35,715 nt of DNA. Origin: Gemmatimonas sp. (GTDB taxonomy: Bacteria; Gemmatimonadota; Gemmatimonadetes; Gemmatimonadales; Gemmatimonadaceae). The position numbers and the translations under genes are program-made. The notes beneath the pieces were generated by a model. It ran no database searches and had not been told where the DNA came from. It saw nothing but the letters and a program-made list of their open reading frames with translations. Below, piece by piece: positions 15,986 through 24,073 of the stretch. The stretch covers positions 1 to 35,715 of the forward strand of contig JAJKIR010000046.1 of the NCBI GenBank assembly GCA_021154325.1. Reading direction: 5' to 3'. The stretch's first letter is position 1, and each line of letters begins with the position of its first letter.

Positions 15986-18135
15986 TTGCCGCCTAACCAC
16001 CGATCCCACCACTGCATCTCCTGCCAGTAGCGATGCACGGTGTTCCAGGCTGACCAGCCGCCGTGGTAGGAATCAGGGTAGCGAACCATGCGCGCTGGCA
16101 CCTGGCGCTTCTTGAGAGCGGTGTACATCTGCTCCGCCTGCTCGATCGGTACGCGCAGATCGGCTTCGCCGTGCACGAAGAGCGTTGGCGTCGTGACGTT
16201 CGCGGCGTAATGAATCGGTGATTGGCGCCAGAGCAGCTCGAATCCTTTTGCTTCCCACGGCGCGCCGAAGAATTCGCTTTCCTTGGTGCGCGGAATGTCC
16301 GCGGTGCCATAGTCGCTGACCCAGTTGGAGATCCCCGCGCCGGCGACCGCGGCGGCGAAGCGATGCGTCTGGGTGATGATCCAGTCGGTCATGAAGCCGC
16401 CATACGAGTAGCCGGTGACGCCGAGGCGCTTCGGGTCGACGGGATAATGAGCAAGTACGTAATCGACGCCAGCCATCACGTCCTCATAATCTTTGATCCC
16501 CCAGCCTCCGCCCCACGTTGCCCAGAGGAAGCTTTCGCCGTAGCCGGTGGAGCCGCGCGGGTTGGTGTACAACATGGCGTACCCCTTCGCGGCAACGAGC
16601 TGCATCTCGAAGTCGAAGTTGTTGCCATACGCCCCGTGCGGACCGCCATGGATCGCAAGGATGAGCGGCACGCGGTCGCCGCTCGAGTGGTTAGGCATCA
16701 GCAGCCAGCCTTCGACCTTCGTGCCGTCCTTGCTCGTGAACTGAACGCGCGTGGCCGAGTCGAGGCGGACCTCAGAAAGGAACACGGCGTTGAAGTTCGT
16801 GAGGCGGCGCTCGAGTCCCACTTGGCGACCGCCATCTGGCTGGGCGAGCGAGAGGACGTAGACTTCCGATGGATGAGTTGGGTCCGTGGCCGAGTAGGTG
16901 ACGGCATTCGTGGTGGCTGGTGTCGAGAAGCCATTCAACCGACGCGCGCCGGTCGTGACCTGCGCGACCGCACCACCGCCGATGGGAACACTGAAGAGGT
17001 GGTGATCGCCGCCGACCTCCGCGTCGAAGAGCACGGTGGCACCTGACGAAGCGACCTCGGGTCGGCCGGGAACGAGGTCCCAGTTGGCGGTGAGGTTCTG
17101 CCATCGCGTCGTCTCGTTGAGCGGTGCGTCGACGGGAACACGATAGAGATCGATCGGCGCGCCGTGCGCGAGCCGGGCGGCGATGACCGCACTCAACCCC
17201 TGTTCTCGCCTAACGACGAGCGAGCGGCCGTCGGGCGTCCAAGCGGGTGCACTATGGTCGTACCCGTCGTCGGTGTAGCGCTTGAGCTTACCCTCCAGAT
17301 CGACGACGAAGAGGTCGCTTCGCTCGTAGGTGTACTCGTCTCGCTGGTGCAGATTGGCGACAAACGCGACGGAGCGTGAATCGGGACTCCACGACGGATC
17401 CTGAACGTCGACGCCGAGGTGTGTGAGCGCTCGCGGCGTTCCACCGGCGCGCGGCACGACGTACAGCTCGGCAGCGGGCGTCGCGAGAGAGTCCCGTGGA
17501 TCGGAGAGGTAGCCGCGCTGGTCGAAGCGCGCGTTCATCCAGTCGTAGATTTTCCCCTTGAATCGCTCGGCCAGCTTTCTCTCCATCGGATCGACGGATG
17601 CAGGCGGCCGCACCCGCTGCCCCCGCACGAAGGCGATCCAGCGGTTGTCCGGGCTGAAGATCGGCGGCGCAACCACGCCGTCGATCTGAAATGCCTCGCC
17701 CGCGGGTGCGTCCATCCGAAGGAACCAGATAGCGCTGTCCTCGGTGGAATCGCGAGCAGCGGCGAGCGAGCGTCGGCGGGACGTGAAGGAGAGCAACTCT
17801 CCGTCGGGGCTCCAGCGCGGATCGGTGGCGTTAAAGGCCGCATTCGTGATGCGCATTGCCGGCGCCGAGCCGTCTGCCTGGGCGAGCCAGATCTCACTCT
17901 GCCGGCGATTCTCGTTCTCCACCAGATAGGTCCGCACGAAGGCGACCCGCTTGCCATCGGGGGAGATTGCTGGGGAGCTCGCGGTCTCGATCCGATAGTA
18001 GTCCTGAAGCTCCAACGCGCGCGGCGCCGGAGCGGCGGCACCATTCTGTCGCGCTTGCGCGTGAAGCGCACCGGCCGACAGCAGAGAGAAGCGAATGGCC
18101 AGCGAGCAACGACGGATCCTGACGTGCGCGCGCAT
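15958..18135 (-). CDS. S9-family serine peptidase (prolyl oligopeptidase/DPP type)
   Basis: The start is placed at ATG 18135, preceded by GAGG, and not the upstream 18603, whose extra sequence is out of character. The 725-residue protein has a signal peptide (FSLLSAGALHAQA), an N-terminal beta-propeller with PDG/SPDG repeats (SPAISPDGKRVAFVRT, DPRWSPDGELLSF, DPSWSPDSRSVAFV), and an alpha/beta-hydrolase domain. The catalytic triad is Ser577 (GYSYGGFM), Asp659 (HGEADLRVP) and His691 (PDSYHGG). S9 enzymes cleave oligopeptides, often after proline or as dipeptidyl or acylaminoacyl peptidases, and the export signal places this one in the periplasm. The final residues LSAISP are encoded by the heptad repeats. 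Confidence 0.94.
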   Translation of the reverse strand: MRAHVRIRRCSLAIRFSLLSAGALHAQARQNGAAAPAPRALELQDYYRIETASSPAISPDGKRVAFVRTYLVENENRRQSEIWLAQADGSAPAMRITNAAFNATDPRWSPDGELLSFTSRRRSLAAARDSTEDSAIWFLRMDAPAGEAFQIDGVVAPPIFSPDNRWIAFVRGQRVRPPASVDPMERKLAERFKGKIYDWMNARFDQRGYLSDPRDSLATPAAELYVVPRAGGTPRALTHLGVDVQDPSWSPDSRSVAFVANLHQRDEYTYERSDLFVVDLEGKLKRYTDDGYDHSAPAWTPDGRSLVVRREQGLSAVIAARLAHGAPIDLYRVPVDAPLNETTRWQNLTANWDLVPGRPEVASSGATVLFDAEVGGDHHLFSVPIGGGAVAQVTTGARRLNGFSTPATTNAVTYSATDPTHPSEVYVLSLAQPDGGRQVGLERRLTNFNAVFLSEVRLDSATRVQFTSKDGTKVEGWLLMPNHSSGDRVPLILAIHGGPHGAYGNNFDFEMQLVAAKGYAMLYTNPRGSTGYGESFLWATWGGGWGIKDYEDVMAGVDYVLAHYPVDPKRLGVTGYSYGGFMTDWIITQTHRFAAAVAGAGISNWVSDYGTADIPRTKESEFFGAPWEAKGFELLWRQSPIHYAANVTTPTLFVHGEADLRVPIEQAEQMYTALKKRQVPARMVRYPDSYHGGWSAWNTVHRYWQEMQWWDRWLGGKRQLSAISP

Positions 18136-18237
18136 GCGAAGACCTCGATAACTTGGGACAGCGTAGCGTACGCCTGACACGCAACGCGTCAAGACTTCGC
18201 GGAGTCCGGTCCTGTACCGTTCGATGGAGAGATTACG
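18136..18237. promoter_or_regulatory. Divergent intergenic region between S9 peptidase and ggt
   Basis: The 102-bp gap between divergent starts must hold promoters for both genes. GGAGAG lies 6 nt before the gamma-glutamyltransferase ATG and CGAGG lies before the peptidase ATG. I saw no clear -35/-10 pair. Shared regulation of the two exported peptide enzymes is plausible from the arrangement. Confidence 0.4.
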
Positions 18238-19971
18238 ATGAGCATGCACCTTCGCGCGCGCTGCGCATTCGCGGTCGTCATGACGATCGCGCCGCTTTCG
18301 ATCGGCGCACAGGCGACGGCAGATTCCACCGGGATGGTGGTCTCGAGGAATGGTCTGGTCATCTCGAGCTCCAGCATCGCCTCCGACGTGGGCGCGAGCA
18401 TCCTGCGGAAGGGCGGGAATGCGGTCGACGCCGCGGTCGCGACGGCGTTCGCGCTCGCGGTCACCTACCCCGGCGCCGGCAACATCGGCGGTGGTGGGTT
18501 CATGGTCATCCGCCTGAAGAACGGCACCGCGACGACGATCGATTACCGGGAGCGTGCTCCCCTCGCGTCGACGCGAACGATGTACCTGGACTCGACGGGG
18601 CACATCAACCGGAGCCTCACCGCGACAGGCTATCTCGCGCCGGGCGTACCGGGCACGGTGCGCGGCCTCGCGCTAGCGCATCGCCGCTTCGGAAAGCTGC
18701 CCTGGCGTGACGTCGTGCTTCCCGCGGCACAGCTGGCGTCCAGAGGTTTCGCGCTCGACTCCGGACTCGCGCGCAGTCTCGCGCGCGAGGTGGCGCAGGC
18801 GATGAAGTCATATCCGGCGTCGGTGGCCGCGTACGGCAAGCGCGACGGCTCGGCGTGGCAAGCCGGCGACACACTCGTCCTCGCTGATCTCGGTCGCACG
18901 CTCAACGCGATCGCGACGCGCGGCGCGGACGTCTTCTACACTGGCTGGATTGCCGACAGCATCGCGGCGGACATGCACCGGAACGGGGGCCTCATCACGA
19001 AGAAGGATCTCGCCGCGTATCGCGCCCGCGAACGCGCCCCAATCCGTGGCCGCTACAACGGCTACGACATCGTCACGATGCCGCCGCCGAGCTCGGGTGG
19101 GGTGGCAATGGTGGAGATGTTGAACATTCTCTCACATTTCGATCTGGAGAAGCAGGGCCGCTGGTCCCCCGAGACGCTGCATCTCATGATCGAGGCGATG
19201 CGCCGTGCGTACGTCGATCGGGCGCGCTACCTCGGCGACCCTGACTTCGTGAAGATGCCGCTCACGCGCCTCACGTCGTCGAGCTACGCGGCAACGCTGG
19301 CGTCGCAGATCGATCGGACACACGCGACGAGCAGCATCGAGCTCGGCAAGGACATCGTGACGCCGTCGAGCGTCGCAACAGAGAGCGACGAGACGACGCA
19401 GTTTTCGATCGTCGATAAAGACGGTAACGCGGTGTCGAACACCTTCACCCTCGAGGGCGGCTACGGCTCGCACGTCGTTGTGCGCGGTGCCGGTTTTCTC
19501 CTCAACAACGAGATGGGCGACTTCAACAAGAAGCCGGGCGACACGAACGCACAGGGCGACATCGGCACTCCCGCTAATCTCATCGATCCGGGCAAGAGAA
19601 TGCTCAGCTCGATGACGCCGACGATCGTGGCGCGGAACGGACGCCTGTTCATGGTGACGGGTTCACCCGGCGGACGCACGATCATCAACACCGTGATGGA
19701 AGTCGTGCTCAACGCGACGGGCTTTGGGATGAATGCCCGCGAGGCGGTGGACGCGCCGCGGCTGCATCACCAGTGGCTTCCCGACGTGGCGACCTTCGAA
19801 CGCGACGCCGTCGCCGATTCCACGGTATCGCGCCTCCGAGCGATGGGCCACACCGTGGAGCAGCGTGGCCGGCAGGGCGACGCGCATACGATCATCTTCG
19901 ACGCGAAGACGAAGACGGCGTACGGGGCGAACGACCGGCGGAGCTCGGATTCCAAGGCCGCGCGGCCCTGA
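18238..19971 (+). CDS. ggt: Gamma-glutamyltransferase
   Basis: The 577-residue protein has a signal peptide (FAVVMTIAPLSIGAQA), the family opening GGNAVDAAVATAFALAVTYPGAGNIGGGGFMV, and an autoprocessing site in DETTQFSIVD. The catalytic nucleophile is Thr386, created when the precursor is cut into large and small subunits. Substrate-binding features are YRERAP (near residue 103), SSMTPTIV and GSPGGRTI. It cleaves gamma-glutamyl bonds, as in glutathione, by hydrolysis or transfer, in the periplasm. GGAGAG precedes the ATG. Divergent from an S9 peptidase and near an M28 glutamate-type carboxypeptidase, it fits a peptide-degradation role. Confidence 0.96.
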   Translation: MSMHLRARCAFAVVMTIAPLSIGAQATADSTGMVVSRNGLVISSSSIASDVGASILRKGGNAVDAAVATAFALAVTYPGAGNIGGGGFMVIRLKNGTATTIDYRERAPLASTRTMYLDSTGHINRSLTATGYLAPGVPGTVRGLALAHRRFGKLPWRDVVLPAAQLASRGFALDSGLARSLAREVAQAMKSYPASVAAYGKRDGSAWQAGDTLVLADLGRTLNAIATRGADVFYTGWIADSIAADMHRNGGLITKKDLAAYRARERAPIRGRYNGYDIVTMPPPSSGGVAMVEMLNILSHFDLEKQGRWSPETLHLMIEAMRRAYVDRARYLGDPDFVKMPLTRLTSSSYAATLASQIDRTHATSSIELGKDIVTPSSVATESDETTQFSIVDKDGNAVSNTFTLEGGYGSHVVVRGAGFLLNNEMGDFNKKPGDTNAQGDIGTPANLIDPGKRMLSSMTPTIVARNGRLFMVTGSPGGRTIINTVMEVVLNATGFGMNAREAVDAPRLHHQWLPDVATFERDAVADSTVSRLRAMGHTVEQRGRQGDAHTIIFDAKTKTAYGANDRRSSDSKAARP

Positions 19972-20035
19972 ACCGCGCGTGCCTCGGGTGGCGGTGGCTC
20001 GTCATCGGGAGGACGTTGGCGCGTTCGGCCCTACG

Positions 20036-20049
20036 CGAGACGCGTCTCG
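20036..20049. promoter_or_regulatory. 14-bp perfect palindrome
   Basis: CGAGACGCGTCTCG is a perfect self-complementary 14-mer, 65 nt past the ggt stop and 44 nt before the next start. A TGTATTCT box follows at 20052-20059. It may be an operator or a terminator stem for ggt. The T-rich stretch TATTCTTT after it favours either reading equally. Confidence 0.35.
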
Positions 20050-20092
20050 GGGTGTATTCTTTAGATCGTCTTTCCGGGAGACGGCCGAAGCT

Positions 20093-20632
20093 ATGGCGAA
20101 ACGGAAACGCGGGGGCGTGGGCGGTAGACCACCGAGGGTGGCGAAGCACCCGGTGTCGAAGTCCCCATACTTCATGCAACCGGGGAAGCGCGGCATCTTT
20201 GTCGTCTTGCACCGCGCGTGCGGCAACCGCGTGGTGCCCAAGGTGTGTGGCGAGATGCCGAGCCGCATCCACGCGAAGATGCTGATCACGCAGCTCGAGC
20301 GCGCCGAATCGGTGGTGAAGGATCTCTTCCTCGAGGCCACCGACGACGGCATCGAAGCGCTGGAGGCTGTGCTCGCTGCATGTCGGGAAGAAGTGCTGCG
20401 TCGAGGGCCACGCGTTCACGAAGGTGGTGGCGGCGACGGCGGCGCTCCGGCGGAGGGCGGCCAGGGCAGAGAAAATCGCGGAGCACTTCGGGGCGGAAAC
20501 CGCCGAGGCCGGCCACCACGGGGCCGTCGCGGAACGCCGAAGTTCGAGCCGCCGACCAACGTGCGGCCGATGCCGTCCGACGATGATCGTCCGCCGGCCG
20601 GCGACGATCCCTACAACGAGGCGGCGTCCTAG
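20093..20632 (+). CDS. Hypothetical basic protein with frame-disturbed middle
   Basis: From ATG 20093 an uninterrupted 179-residue frame runs to TAG 20630-20632. Residues 1-100 are convincing: a basic start (MAKRKRGGVGGRPPRVAKH), then QPGKRGIFVVLHRACGNRVVPKVCGEMPSRIHAKML and an amphipathic helix. The last 30 residues (PKFEPPTNVRPMPSDDDRPPAGDDPYNEAAS) also look genuine. Between about 20400 and 20530 the frame gives a glycine/arginine-rich text with poor third-base bias. The +1 frame reads EGHAFTKVVAATAALRRRAARAEKIAEHFGAETAEAGHH with strong bias. Two compensating frameshifts, real or from sequencing, would explain this. The family is unknown, and the clustered basic residues hint at nucleic-acid contact. 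Confidence 0.6.
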   Translation: MAKRKRGGVGGRPPRVAKHPVSKSPYFMQPGKRGIFVVLHRACGNRVVPKVCGEMPSRIHAKMLITQLERAESVVKDLFLEATDDGIEALEAVLAACREEVLRRGPRVHEGGGGDGGAPAEGGQGRENRGALRGGNRRGRPPRGRRGTPKFEPPTNVRPMPSDDDRPPAGDDPYNEAAS

Positions 20633-20636
20633 CGCT

Positions 20637-20721
20637 GCGGGACGCGGGTTGCGGGACGCGGGTTGCGGGACGCGGGTTGCGGGACGCGGGACCGTGATTA
20701 TCCCGCATCCCGCATCTTGCC
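20637..20721. repeat. Heptad-repeat element B, GCGGGNN array
   Basis: Eight tandem heptads GCGGGAC or GCGGGTT (20637-20692) are followed by an 8-nt spacer and the inverted heptads TCCCGCA, TCCCGCA, TCTTGCC (20701-20721). The array fills the whole gap between two convergent stop codons (20632 and 20722), and its RNA would fold into a GC-rich hairpin in either direction. Confidence 0.9.
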
Positions 20722-23700
20722 TCAGGGCACGACGTCCGTCTGGCGACGCGATTTGAGCTCGTCTTCCATCTTGAGCCGCGGAACACCGTTCACGATCCAG
20801 TCCGCCGGCGGCGCGCTCTTGAGCTGGTAGTCGAACCATTCGCGCATTCGCACCGCGTAATCCTTCTGGTTCACTGGGCGCTGCAGGCCGTGGTTCTCGC
20901 CGACGTACTCAAACAGAATGACGTCCTTCCCGAGCTGGCGGAGCGTGTTGTAGTACGTAATGCCCTGATTGAAATCGACGGCGCCGTCCTTGTCGTTATG
21001 CAGGATGACGAGCGGGGTCGTCACCTTGTCGGCGTGGAAGGCGGGTGAGTTGCGGATGTAGGCGTCGTAGTTCTGGATGAAGTTGCCCTTGAAGCGGCCC
21101 TGGCTCGACTCGAAGATCGCCTGGTTCGCGCCGCCGGTGTTCCAGTAGACGGAGCTGTACATGCTCACCATGTCGGTGAGCGGTGCTCCGGCGACGGCCG
21201 CGTGGAACATGTTCGTCTGCGTCACGAGGAACGCGGTCTGATAGCCGCCCCACGAGTGGCCCCAGAGTCCGATGTGCGTCGAGTCGATCATGCCGGTGCC
21301 GATCGCCGCGCGGACGGCCGGCAGCACGCACCAGACCGCAGACATGCCCGGATCGTTCACGCGATACACGATGTCCGGATCGAGCACCGCGTAGCCGCGG
21401 CTCGTGTAGATGCTGCGATTCGGCGTGCTCGTCTCGCTCGGCGTCACGTACGAGTTGAGCAATTGTGAACGCTTCTCGTAGATCGTGACGAGCAGCGGAT
21501 ACTTCTTGCCGGGCTCGTAGTTCGCCGGCAGATACAACGCGCCCTGGAGCGTGTCGCCCTTGTCGCTCACGTATTTGATCAACCGCGCGCCGCTCGACCA
21601 GGCGAAGTCCTTCTGCTCCGGATTGGCATCGGTGATCTGACGTCCACTCTTGAAGTCGGCGCTGGCGACGTAGTAGTTGGGGAAGTCGCGCGACGTCTGG
21701 CGCGTATAGAGAAAGACGTCCGCGTCCTTCGCCTTCGTGAAGTTGAACGAAGCGTCGTCCGAGACGAGCGTCGTCGCGCCCGCCTTGTTCGGCTCGACGC
21801 GCGCGAGGCCTTCCTTCTTCGTCCACTCGCCGTACGTCCCGAAGTAGAGCGGCTTCGTCAGGTCCACGCCATCATCCAGCCCCGGACCGGTCCCGCGGCC
21901 ACCACGTCCGCCGCGAGCCGCCGTGCCTGTGGCAAAGTTGTACAAACGCTGATAGTGCACCTGATTCTTGCGCCCGTCGCCGGTGAGGTTCACCGCCTTG
22001 GCGGCGCCGTTCACCGGCACGCGCCAGACGTCCCAGCCGTCGTTGAGCAATACCGCGCTCGCGTCCTTCGACCAGGCGACCACGGGGCGCGGCGGCGGAA
22101 CGATGTTGTTGTGATCGTCGTCGGTGTTGGCGAAGCTCGCCGCCACATCCTTCGTGACGTTGCGCTTCTGGCCGGTGGCGAGATCGATCGACCAGTAGTT
22201 CGCGTCGTCGCCCCAGTAGAGGAGCTGGCGCCCGTCCGGCGACGGCAGCCCGAAGAACTGCAGCGACTTCTTGAGCGCGATGCTCCGCGTGCCCGTCTTG
22301 AGATCGACGGTGTAGATGTCCGCGTAGCGGCGGCCGTCGTAGCTCGCGCGCTGGTCGTAGTCGCGGCTGTCGACGCCATACGCGAAGCGATCGTGCGGCA
22401 GGAGCGTGACCTGGCGCAGCGCGTCATCCGAGAGCCTAACGAATTTGTTCTCCGCGAACCGATACTCGGCGAGATAGCTGTACGCGCGGTCCTGCTGCTC
22501 CTGCACGAGCTGCTGCGCCTGGAGCCGCGGATCCTTCCAGTGCCAGAGCACGAGGGTCGGATTCTCGTCGTCGGCGTCGACGCGGGGCTGATTGCGCGCG
22601 CCGCCCTCCCCGGGCGCTCCGGCCTGTACGATCGGCGGACGCTGCGCCGCGCCGTCGCGAGAGGCCATGACGTCTGGCGCCGGCTTCGGCTTCGCCTCGC
22701 GAATGCCGAAGAAGACGGCGCCGAAGTCGTCAGCGATGCGTGGCGCGCGGTCGGCACTCACCTTCATGCCGGCCGGGAAATCGGAGCGGCCGGCGACGTC
22801 AAAGACGAGCTTCTTCTGCGCCGGGGTGCCGATCCCGCTGAAGGAGACGACGCTGTAGAGCGTGTCCTTTGCCACCGAATCGGGCTTGCCGCGGAGCACG
22901 GCGAACGCCGGACCACTGTCGGCCCACGCCAGCCGACGGTAGAGCGCCTGCTCACTATCCAGCGGACGGACGACATCCGTTCGGAGATCCCGGAGCTGGA
23001 CACCATTTCCGATCTGATCGCGCGCATCGATGGTGTATGCGAGGTAGCTCCCGGACTCATCGAAAGCGAAATCACCGACGTTGCCGATGTTGATGATGCT
23101 GCCGGTGGCGAGCGTATAGAGCAGCAGGTCGGCTCCTTCAGTACGTCCGGCGGCGGGAGCGCCACCATTCCCCGGCCCGGCATTGGCGCCGGCACCCGCG
23201 GCCGCCGGCGCTTCCGGCGCGTAGCCATAGAGCGCGATCACCTGCGGCTTGTCGCTTGAAAAGGCGAAGCGGCGAATCTTGTCGAACTCGTTCTTCTGGC
23301 CGGTCGCGAGGTTGACGATGACGACTTTGTTGTGCACCGGCCGGCGCTGCTGCCGGAGCCGGCGCGCCTCGCGCTCGGTGGGATAGACCGTGTACGCGAG
23401 ATACTTCGAGTCGCCCGAGATGGCGAGCGGAGCGGCGGCTGGACTTGGCCCAAAGGGGCCACCGACCGCGGCCGGCAGCTCTCCAATCGGGAAGCGCTGC
23501 TCGGTTGCTCCCTCTGCCGTCTGCCTAACGACGACCGTCGCGTCGCCTTCGTTCGGAGCGAGAATGTAGGCGAACCAGTGGCCGTCGCTCGAGACGACCG
23601 GCGTGCGGATTGACTTCCACGCCTTGAGGTCGGCCGGAGTGAGCTGCTTGCCACCCACTGGGCGCGCCGAAGTGGCGGCAGTCGAAGCTTGCGGCTGTTG

Positions 23701-23766
23701 GGCGAGACCACTCGAGGCGACGAGAACGAGCGCGACGAGCGCGAGGGAGGAACGGCGGGCGTACAT
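20722..23766 (-). CDS. Large S9-family serine peptidase
   Basis: The 1014-residue protein has a signal peptide (SLALVALVLVASSGLAQQ). A long N-terminal propeller region carries inserts rich in glycine, alanine and arginine (AGAGANAGPGNGGAPAAGR; RGGRGGRGTGPGLDDG). A C-terminal alpha/beta-hydrolase shows the triad Ser838 (GHSWGGYQ), Asp927 (HNDKDGAVDF) and His959 (GENHGLQ). The GHSWGGY nucleophile elbow is typical of the DPP/prolyl oligopeptidase group. It is larger than the peptidase at 15958-18135 and is a paralogue rather than a tandem duplicate, since only the fold is shared. GGAG precedes ATG 23766. It probably cleaves oligopeptides in the periplasm. Confidence 0.93.
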   Translation of the reverse strand: MYARRSSLALVALVLVASSGLAQQPQASTAATSARPVGGKQLTPADLKAWKSIRTPVVSSDGHWFAYILAPNEGDATVVVRQTAEGATEQRFPIGELPAAVGGPFGPSPAAAPLAISGDSKYLAYTVYPTEREARRLRQQRRPVHNKVVIVNLATGQKNEFDKIRRFAFSSDKPQVIALYGYAPEAPAAAGAGANAGPGNGGAPAAGRTEGADLLLYTLATGSIINIGNVGDFAFDESGSYLAYTIDARDQIGNGVQLRDLRTDVVRPLDSEQALYRRLAWADSGPAFAVLRGKPDSVAKDTLYSVVSFSGIGTPAQKKLVFDVAGRSDFPAGMKVSADRAPRIADDFGAVFFGIREAKPKPAPDVMASRDGAAQRPPIVQAGAPGEGGARNQPRVDADDENPTLVLWHWKDPRLQAQQLVQEQQDRAYSYLAEYRFAENKFVRLSDDALRQVTLLPHDRFAYGVDSRDYDQRASYDGRRYADIYTVDLKTGTRSIALKKSLQFFGLPSPDGRQLLYWGDDANYWSIDLATGQKRNVTKDVAASFANTDDDHNNIVPPPRPVVAWSKDASAVLLNDGWDVWRVPVNGAAKAVNLTGDGRKNQVHYQRLYNFATGTAARGGRGGRGTGPGLDDGVDLTKPLYFGTYGEWTKKEGLARVEPNKAGATTLVSDDASFNFTKAKDADVFLYTRQTSRDFPNYYVASADFKSGRQITDANPEQKDFAWSSGARLIKYVSDKGDTLQGALYLPANYEPGKKYPLLVTIYEKRSQLLNSYVTPSETSTPNRSIYTSRGYAVLDPDIVYRVNDPGMSAVWCVLPAVRAAIGTGMIDSTHIGLWGHSWGGYQTAFLVTQTNMFHAAVAGAPLTDMVSMYSSVYWNTGGANQAIFESSQGRFKGNFIQNYDAYIRNSPAFHADKVTTPLVILHNDKDGAVDFNQGITYYNTLRQLGKDVILFEYVGENHGLQRPVNQKDYAVRMREWFDYQLKSAPPADWIVNGVPRLKMEDELKSRRQTDVVP

Positions 23767-24071
23767 AACGGACTCCGTGATGGGGAGCGGTGGCGTCGGC
23801 GACAGAAGCTACGGCCGGGGTGCCGGAATGGGAAACGGGAGCAAGCAGCAGAGAACCGGTAGGCCCACCCCCACCGGACAGCCTCCCTGCGACTTCCTCC
23901 CGTCGCATCCCATACGCGGCACTCTTGTGGACCGCTGAATCCATTTTCATACTATATCCGTAGCGGATGTAGTGCTGGGTCCTAGGTGCTAGGTGCTAGG
24001 TGCTAGGCAATAAGACGCTTCGTTCCGAATTACTCGCCACTCGCCACTCGCCACCAACCACCAACCAGCAG
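23767..24071. other. Divergent intergenic region with operator-like palindrome and heptads
   Basis: This 305-bp gap separates the divergent S9 peptidase and ADOP permease. No gene was found. From left to right it holds the peptidase leader, an operator-like palindrome at 23951-23973, and heptad element C from 23975 to about 24073, which reaches the permease start codon. Confidence 0.7.
23951..23973. promoter_or_regulatory. Operator-like inverted repeat, candidate PadR site
   Basis: ACTATATCCG and CGGATGTAGT form a 10-bp inverted repeat with one mismatch around a TAG centre. The half-sites contain ATAT/ATGT, and several PadR regulators bind ATGT-type dyads. It lies about 100 bp upstream of the permease-PadR operon, in an AT-richer island (TTTTCATACTATATCC). 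Autoregulation by the PadR encoded downstream is an inference. Confidence 0.4.
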
Positions 24072-24073
24072 AT
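23975..24073. repeat. Heptad-repeat element C flanking a shared core
   Basis: Left array: CTGGGTC, CTAGGTG three times, CTAGGCA (23975-24009). Then comes the core ACGCTTCGTTCCGAATT (24015-24031), shared with element A. Right array: ACTCGCC three times, ACCAACC twice, ACCAGCA (24032-24073). The last unit reaches the ATG of the permease at 24072, so the repeat forms its 5' leader and no normal ribosome site is present. Confidence 0.88.

Noticed and set aside
18136..18603. N-terminal extension of the S9 peptidase
   Set aside because: The extra 156 residues are arginine-rich and lie over the start of the divergent ggt gene; ATG 18135 follows GAGG and begins a signal peptide.
21955..23259. Long plus-strand reading frame opposite the large S9 peptidase
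   Set aside because: Antisense shadow with low-complexity arginine-rich text and no recognisable motif.
24000..24071. Upstream start of the ADOP permease
   Set aside because: The extra codons translate repeat DNA of element C; the family N-terminus begins at 24072.
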